11,023 nt of DNA from MED-G78 sp964546275 (GTDB taxonomy: Bacteria; Pseudomonadota; Gammaproteobacteria; Magnimaribacterales; D2472). The stretch covers positions 1-11,023 of the forward strand of contig CAZJJG010000030.1 of assembly GCA_964546275.1 (NCBI GenBank), given 5' to 3'. Below the pieces are notes generated by a model that saw only the letters and a list, made by a program, of their open reading frames with translations, made no database searches and was not told the origin of the DNA. The first letter of the stretch is position 1; every line of letters begins with the position of its first letter. Position numbers and translations under genes: made by a program. This document shows, one piece after another, positions 8,001 through 11,023 of the stretch.

Positions 8001-8079
8001 GTTCATCAGCAACCGCATTAAATGATGTAAAAGTGAATGCTACTAAAAATAGCAATGAAATATTAAATAACTTATTCAT
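5068..8079 (-). CDS. TonB-dependent outer-membrane receptor
   Basis: A 1003-residue precursor. The signal peptide is residues 1-24 (cut after AVA). An acidic linker follows (25-52; 14 Asp or Glu, no basic residue), then VTGSRI at 57-62. The plug domain (about 70-185) has TPITVITRAEID, LVNGKRM and IEVLTAGASSVYGSEAVAGV. A large beta barrel runs to the C-terminus and ends in Phe, as outer-membrane proteins do. It imports a ligand using energy from TonB; the substrate cannot be told from sequence. Eight cysteines fall in four close pairs (301/329, 495/533, 708/718, 786/806), suggesting disulphide-closed external loops. The start at 8079 is chosen because it gives a clean signal peptide with GGGGA five bases upstream. 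The frame stays open to a TTG at 8154, but those residues are not signal-like. It is its own transcription unit, closed by the hairpin at 5021-5054. Confidence 0.93.
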   Translation of the reverse strand: MNKLFNISLLFLVAFTFTSFNAVADEPVDEAIVEVSEVVSEDEESDDEVADVGKVSVTGSRIKRIDLEGATPITVITRAEIDANGYSTVYDAVSNLTQNAGMTNGENYQIGFTPANQVIDLRDFGPGKTLVLVNGKRMADYPFPYNGNSSSFNWGSIPLAAVSRIEVLTAGASSVYGSEAVAGVINVILVDSVERTTVRVTGTQFTQAQDGNGGDVGIEFTTGGVLDRFRYTVALEATQVDPMTTLDRPEHDDWTDGKTADEDFPWWAMRMYGADPNVGGYQFWGPSSIHGPDGQNMGYTCAGANNIPGVVENNYQNYSSTYPIPGTACIQENTPPQTIRNERESWSAFASGTYTLTDNAELYFKAMQFNTTTTGTYFAQFYYPLGDYGRWSVGYSDYGPAELGVPNPVTGGTMYGMDWNAIQMFNPPSWDTTYEEVSETMDLGVRGTLNNGWEYDVSATLNDYTSNSDGNAWNAATMQDLYFNIGGTDALGNPCVMDAFDLYADGYWDGGFGTPSNPTGMYNYAYSWGQPTCLNVPWIMDKYTNGWDYEEYQIDNKESASSFSDFYTASLVGEFGMLAGGPIGFAAVVEYQETGYDVEASQNNKDGLVWGSGYAEGGGSRDRTSYGGELRFPITPEFAVSLSARSDEYDDRSANVDRITSGANFEYRPSETFLFRGSFSESFRAPDMQRAFQERTEGFGGIVDWYQCWLVNGNIENCGPYSQSNVVIVTEGNKTLREELGSSSSLGFVWNAAEDLTVSVDAYKVVLTDIVSNSSAAQIAYEEAVCYAQASGNPLVNSQTLEGSYCNDIYNSIARSGKPNGGVQPDDPNAVEGFSSITNQPLNLAGQEYLGLDWALSYSLVTDTKGDFRFSLRGTNNIDNKFASEQGTPRLSYMNSSYIIRSRQVASVSWNYEDWFASTSTTRIGHMEYYEDTTGSPYFDTNISVGYDITDDAYVAITATNVFDSFPDKDAGLGGSSSNPFYVNARIYPIMGPAVSIVLQASF

Positions 8080-8108
8080 ATGTTTCCCCATATAAAAATT
8101 AAAATTGC

Positions 8109-8131
8109 ATGCAAAATAAACGATTTTGCAT
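8109..8131. promoter_or_regulatory. Inverted repeat upstream of the receptor gene
   Basis: ATGCAAAAT, AAACG, ATTTTGCAT: a perfect inverted repeat with 9-base arms and a 5-base spacer, ending 29 bases before the receptor ATG. Its left arm overlaps a second small palindrome, TTGCATGCAA (8105-8114). The position and symmetry fit a repressor or activator operator for the receptor gene. It does not match a Fur box or the TyrR-like palindrome further right, and I do not recognise the regulator. Confidence 0.55.
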
Positions 8132-8234
8132 TCGTAAAGACTATTAAAGAACAATATTTACAGATTTGCAAGAGAATTAGTTAATGTTTTTCATTACTAT
8201 TGTTAATGGAATTAAGGTCATTTTTCTTATATTA

Positions 8235-8263
8235 TTGATAAAGAATATTTACTCATGTAAAGT
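8235..8263 (+). promoter_or_regulatory. Likely sigma-70 promoter of the S9 peptidase gene
   Basis: A -35 TTGATA (8235-8240, five of six consensus bases) is followed after 17 bases by a -10 TAAAGT (8258-8263, four of six). The -10 lies within the left part of the palindrome at 8255-8274, so a bound regulator would cover it. The predicted start of transcription is near 8270, some 30 bases before the ATG. Confidence 0.45.
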
Positions 8264-8274
8264 AAGCTTTACAT
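8255..8274. promoter_or_regulatory. TyrR-box-like operator, copy 2
   Basis: ATGTAAAG, TAAG, CTTTACAT: a perfect inverted repeat whose arms are identical to those at 23-42. TGTAAA (8256-8261), six bases, then TTTACA (8268-8273) match the TyrR box consensus exactly. A partial extra half-site TTTACT lies at 8248-8253. It ends 28 bases before the peptidase ATG and overlaps the predicted -10, the layout expected of a repressor site. Whether the host has a TyrR-family protein cannot be seen here. Confidence 0.65.
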
Positions 8275-8290
8275 ATACAAATCTTAAATT

Positions 8291-8295
8291 AAGGA
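8291..8295 (+). promoter_or_regulatory. Ribosome binding site of the S9 peptidase gene
   Basis: AAGGA lies seven bases before the ATG at 8303. It is the clearest Shine-Dalgarno in the window and fixes that start. Confidence 0.8.
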
Positions 8296-8302
8296 CATTA
8301 AA

Positions 8303-10375
8303 ATGCTTTTTATTAAAAATCTAATTCTGGTTACCGCAGTCTTATTGTTTTCAAATTTTTCAGCCGCAGATGAGATACCATTGGACAAGCTCTTTTGCTA
8401 TGGAGAAAGTTCAGGAGGATCCTTATCCCCCTCTGGTAGATATTATGCTGCCATGGTTCCTTCTTCTCAAGTCGATTGTTCGATAGATAAGCCAAGTGAG
8501 GATGAAGTGGTAAACATCTTAATTCTAATAGATCTTGATAATGAAATGAAAGCCAAGACAATGTCTGGTACTTCTTTAAACGCAAGGATTAGTAACTTCT
8601 CGTGGCTTAATGATGAAAAGCTTCTTATTCAAAGAAGTTGCAGAGCGGATTATCTTGATTGCAATTCTTTATATACTTTAAATGTGGAAACTGGAAAAAG
8701 AGATACTTTGTTAAAGGTAAAAACCTCTAAAAGTGGAGATGGTATTAAATATGGTGCCCTTTTTGATGTAATGCCTAAGTTTAAAAATAAGGTACTAGTT
8801 ACTATTAATAGACAGCCTACTTATACTTACTTGTTTAGAGATCTGTATTGGCTTGATATAAATACCAAGAAACTAACTAAGATTGCAGAAGTTCCAAGTA
8901 TTGATGATGAACAATTTGGTAACTGGATGATTGACAATGATGGGAATGCTAGAGGCTTTACAACTTCAGATGATAAAAATAAAGATGGAAAACCTAACTC
9001 TCCTAAAGATGGTTTATATGAATCGATCTATTATATGGATGCAAATTCAGATTCTTATACCAAAATATCATATTGTCGTCATCAAGAGCCCTGCTTGAGG
9101 CCAGTTTCATCATCACCTTTTGATTTTGATAATAGGCATATGTATGGAGTAGGACAAGCTGTATATGCAGATGGAACTGTTCATGAGCTTACTGATACAA
9201 ATGCTGTATGGCTTTTTGACACTAAAACTAAAAAGTTTGTTGAAAAAGTTTTTCATGACCCTGAATATGATTTTTCAAACCCTCGTCAGGGAAGTTCAAC
9301 AGGATATATTTTAAAAGACCCAATAAAGGAAACTATTTTAGGTTTAAGTTATTACACTTCTAAAAGAGAGTATGTGTATTTTGATCAAGCTTACGCCAAT
9401 CTGAGAACTTCAGTTGAATCTACCTTTCCAGATATGCAGGTATCTATGAGTGCAAATAGTGATTTTACAAAAGTAATTATTAATGCATCGTCTCCAACAA
9501 ACCCAAATACAACTTATTTTTATAATATTTCAAAAGGTAGTATAGAATTTATAGATCAATATGCGCCGTGGCTAAGTCAATATGCTCTTGGTACTACTGA
9601 ACCCTTTAAATTTGTGACTAGAGATGGGCTTTCAATGAATGGTTACTTATCTCTTCCTCCAGGTTATAAAAAAGGAAATAAAATTCCATTTATAGTTCAT
9701 CCTCATGGCGGTCCAAATTCTAGAGATACATTGCGCTATAGTCCTGAAATCCAATCCTATACAACAAGAGGTTATGGAGTAGTTCAAATCAATTATCGTG
9801 GTTCTGTTGGTTTTGGTTTAAAGCAAATGAAACTAGCAAACAAACAGTGGTCTCTTACGATGCATGATGATCTTCTTGATGGTTTGTTTTGGGCAAGAGA
9901 TGAAGGATATGTAGATATGAATAAAGTTTGTATCTCGGGAGCTAGTTATGGCGGTTATTCTGCAATGGTTGGAATAACAAAAAATCCGGATATTTTTAAA
10001 TGCGCTATTAATTATGTTGGAGTAGTAGATTTAGTAACCCTAATGGGTGAAAAGCAATGGATGTTCAGCGATATGGGAAGACCTCAGCAACATATTGAAA
10101 TGGGTAATCCTGAGATTGATGGTGACATAATGTATAAAGCAAGTCCGGTTCATTACGTCGATGATATTGAAGGAGAGTTATTTGTTATCCATGGCAGGAA
10201 AGATAGACAGGCTTCATACCAACAGGTTCTAGAACTCAAAGAGGCATTAGATTCTGCTGGAATAAAATATGATTACATGATTAAAGGTGATGAGGGTCAT
10301 GGCTTTTATTCAGAGGTTAATAATTTAGAGCTTTATCAGAGAAAAGAAGCTTTTCTTGCAAAAAGTCTTAAGTAA
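8303..10375 (+). CDS. Secreted S9-family peptidase (prolyl oligopeptidase type)
   Basis: A 690-residue serine peptidase with a signal peptide (residues 1-22, cut after SAA). An N-terminal beta-propeller-like region follows (about 25-430), then a C-terminal alpha/beta hydrolase domain (about 435-690). The catalytic triad is visible: Ser548 in GASYGGYSA, Asp634 in HGRKDRQ and His666 in GDEGHGF. The oxyanion region HPHGGPNSRD (467-476) and INYRGSVGFG (496-505) are typical of the dipeptidyl-aminopeptidase/acylaminoacyl-peptidase group. The family cuts short peptides, often after Pro or releasing N-terminal dipeptides; the exact specificity is not shown. A DKNKDG loop (224-229) resembles a calcium-binding loop. 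The protein should act in the periplasm. The gene diverges from the receptor gene and has a TyrR-like palindrome over its promoter. Its stop codon abuts the convergent gcdH gene with no gap. Confidence 0.92.
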   Translation: MLFIKNLILVTAVLLFSNFSAADEIPLDKLFCYGESSGGSLSPSGRYYAAMVPSSQVDCSIDKPSEDEVVNILILIDLDNEMKAKTMSGTSLNARISNFSWLNDEKLLIQRSCRADYLDCNSLYTLNVETGKRDTLLKVKTSKSGDGIKYGALFDVMPKFKNKVLVTINRQPTYTYLFRDLYWLDINTKKLTKIAEVPSIDDEQFGNWMIDNDGNARGFTTSDDKNKDGKPNSPKDGLYESIYYMDANSDSYTKISYCRHQEPCLRPVSSSPFDFDNRHMYGVGQAVYADGTVHELTDTNAVWLFDTKTKKFVEKVFHDPEYDFSNPRQGSSTGYILKDPIKETILGLSYYTSKREYVYFDQAYANLRTSVESTFPDMQVSMSANSDFTKVIINASSPTNPNTTYFYNISKGSIEFIDQYAPWLSQYALGTTEPFKFVTRDGLSMNGYLSLPPGYKKGNKIPFIVHPHGGPNSRDTLRYSPEIQSYTTRGYGVVQINYRGSVGFGLKQMKLANKQWSLTMHDDLLDGLFWARDEGYVDMNKVCISGASYGGYSAMVGITKNPDIFKCAINYVGVVDLVTLMGEKQWMFSDMGRPQQHIEMGNPEIDGDIMYKASPVHYVDDIEGELFVIHGRKDRQASYQQVLELKEALDSAGIKYDYMIKGDEGHGFYSEVNNLELYQRKEAFLAKSLK

Positions 10376-11023
10376 CTAAAAAGCAGCAATGCCGGTTTGC
10401 TCTTGTCCTAGGATGAGAGCATGTATGTCATGAGTACCTTCATAAGTATTAACAGCCTCTAAATTCATGCAGTGTCTGATTACGTGATATTCATCGGTAA
10501 CACCATTACCACCATGAATATCTCTGGCTGTTCTTGCAACTTCTAAAGCTTTGCCACAATTATTTCTTTTAACTAATGAAATCATTGAAGGTTTCATTTT
10601 TCCTGCATCTATCAAGCGTCCTACTCTTAATACAGCTTGAAGTCCTAGAGTAATTTCAGTTTGCATGTCTGCTAGTTTTTTTTGAATCAATTGTTTGGCA
10701 GCCAAAGGTTTTCCAAATTGTTCTCTTTCTAGTGTATAGGTTAGAGATTGAGACCAGCAATATTCTGCTGCACCCAAAGCACCCCATGCTATTCCGTATC
10801 TAGCTGAATTGAGACATGTGAATGGACCTCTAAAACTTTGAACTTCAGGTAAAACCTTTTCATCAGGAACGAAAACATTTTCCATAAAGATCATGCCTGT
10901 TGCAGATGCTCTTAGTGCAAATTTACCATTTAAATATGGTGTATCTAAACCTTTAGAATCTCTATCAAGTATGAAGCCTCTTAAAACACCCTGCTCATCT
11001 TTAGCCCAAATAATTAATACATC
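10376..11023 (-). CDS. gcdH: Glutaryl-CoA dehydrogenase, C-terminal part (partial)
   Basis: The frame is open to the right edge, so 215 C-terminal residues are seen and the N-terminal half lies outside the window. The first visible ATG, at 10894, is internal, since the family sequence continues before it (DVLIIWAKDEQGVLRGFILD). It is an acyl-CoA dehydrogenase, with REQFGKPLAAKQLIQKKLAD, KRNNCGKALEVARTARDIHG and NGVTDEYHVIRHCMNLEAVN, followed by TYEGTHDIHALILG. These are strongly characteristic of glutaryl-CoA dehydrogenase. The Glu in TYEGT (codon 10439-10441) matches the catalytic base. The FAD enzyme oxidises and decarboxylates glutaryl-CoA to crotonyl-CoA in lysine and tryptophan breakdown and acts in the cytoplasm. 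It converges on the peptidase gene, with the two stop codons touching. No terminator is seen. Confidence 0.93.
   Translation of the reverse strand, partial: DVLIIWAKDEQGVLRGFILDRDSKGLDTPYLNGKFALRASATGMIFMENVFVPDEKVLPEVQSFRGPFTCLNSARYGIAWGALGAAEYCWSQSLTYTLEREQFGKPLAAKQLIQKKLADMQTEITLGLQAVLRVGRLIDAGKMKPSMISLVKRNNCGKALEVARTARDIHGGNGVTDEYHVIRHCMNLEAVNTYEGTHDIHALILGQEQTGIAAF

Noticed and set aside
8080..8154. N-terminal extension of the receptor to a TTG at 8154, or a start at the ATG at 8091
   Set aside because: The extra residues do not look like a signal peptide and would cover the inverted repeat. The ATG at 8079 has GGGGA at a proper distance and opens a clean signal peptide.
8182..8196. Small inverted repeat TAATG-TTTTT-CATTA in the divergent region
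   Set aside because: Five-base AT-rich arms are too weak to separate from chance.
1..11023. Mobile elements, CRISPR arrays, tRNA or rRNA genes, toxin or defence systems
   Set aside because: None seen: no repeat-spacer pattern, transposase, integrase or RNA gene structure. The region looks like ordinary chromosomal transport and catabolism genes.

Overview
The window is AT-rich DNA from a Gram-negative bacterium. It has an outer-membrane TonB-dependent receptor, a complete TonB energising system and many Sec signal peptides. The gene order DUF3450, long ExbB (TtpC-type), short ExbB, ExbD, TonB, TPR protein matches the TonB2-type cluster known from Vibrio and other marine gammaproteobacteria. 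The low GC, tiny intergenic gaps and overlapping genes suggest a streamlined marine gammaproteobacterium, possibly SAR86-like. That placement is an inference from style; there is no rRNA or other phylogenetic marker here.

Layout, left to right. Positions 1-86 are non-coding and carry a perfect 20-bp palindrome. Positions 87-4955, all on the minus strand, form one tightly packed six-gene operon transcribed right to left: DUF3450 periplasmic protein, TtpC-like large ExbB, ExbB, ExbD, TonB, TPR protein. Adjacent genes overlap by 4 to 29 bp or are 3 bp apart. Positions 4956-5067 hold the operon's presumed promoter and a strong hairpin terminator for the next gene upstream. Positions 5068-8079 (minus) encode a 1003-residue TonB-dependent receptor. 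Positions 8080-8302 are a divergent control region with two different perfect inverted repeats. Positions 8303-10375 (plus) encode a secreted S9-family (prolyl oligopeptidase type) peptidase. Positions 10376-11023 (minus) are the C-terminal part of glutaryl-CoA dehydrogenase, cut by the window edge; it abuts the peptidase stop codon to stop codon.

How it may work together: the ExbB/ExbD channels and TonB use the proton-motive force to drive outer-membrane receptors, and the receptor next door is a natural client. The receptor and peptidase diverge from a shared 223-bp region, which suggests, but does not prove, a peptide uptake and digestion unit.

The best unexpected signal is regulatory. 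The palindrome ATGTAAAG-N4-CTTTACAT occurs twice, at 23-42 and at 8255-8274, with identical arms and different spacers. Both copies are perfect matches to the TyrR box consensus TGTAAA-N6-TTTACA. The second copy overlaps the likely -10 of the peptidase promoter, which would place the peptidase under aromatic-amino-acid-type control. The receptor has its own, different 9-bp inverted repeat.
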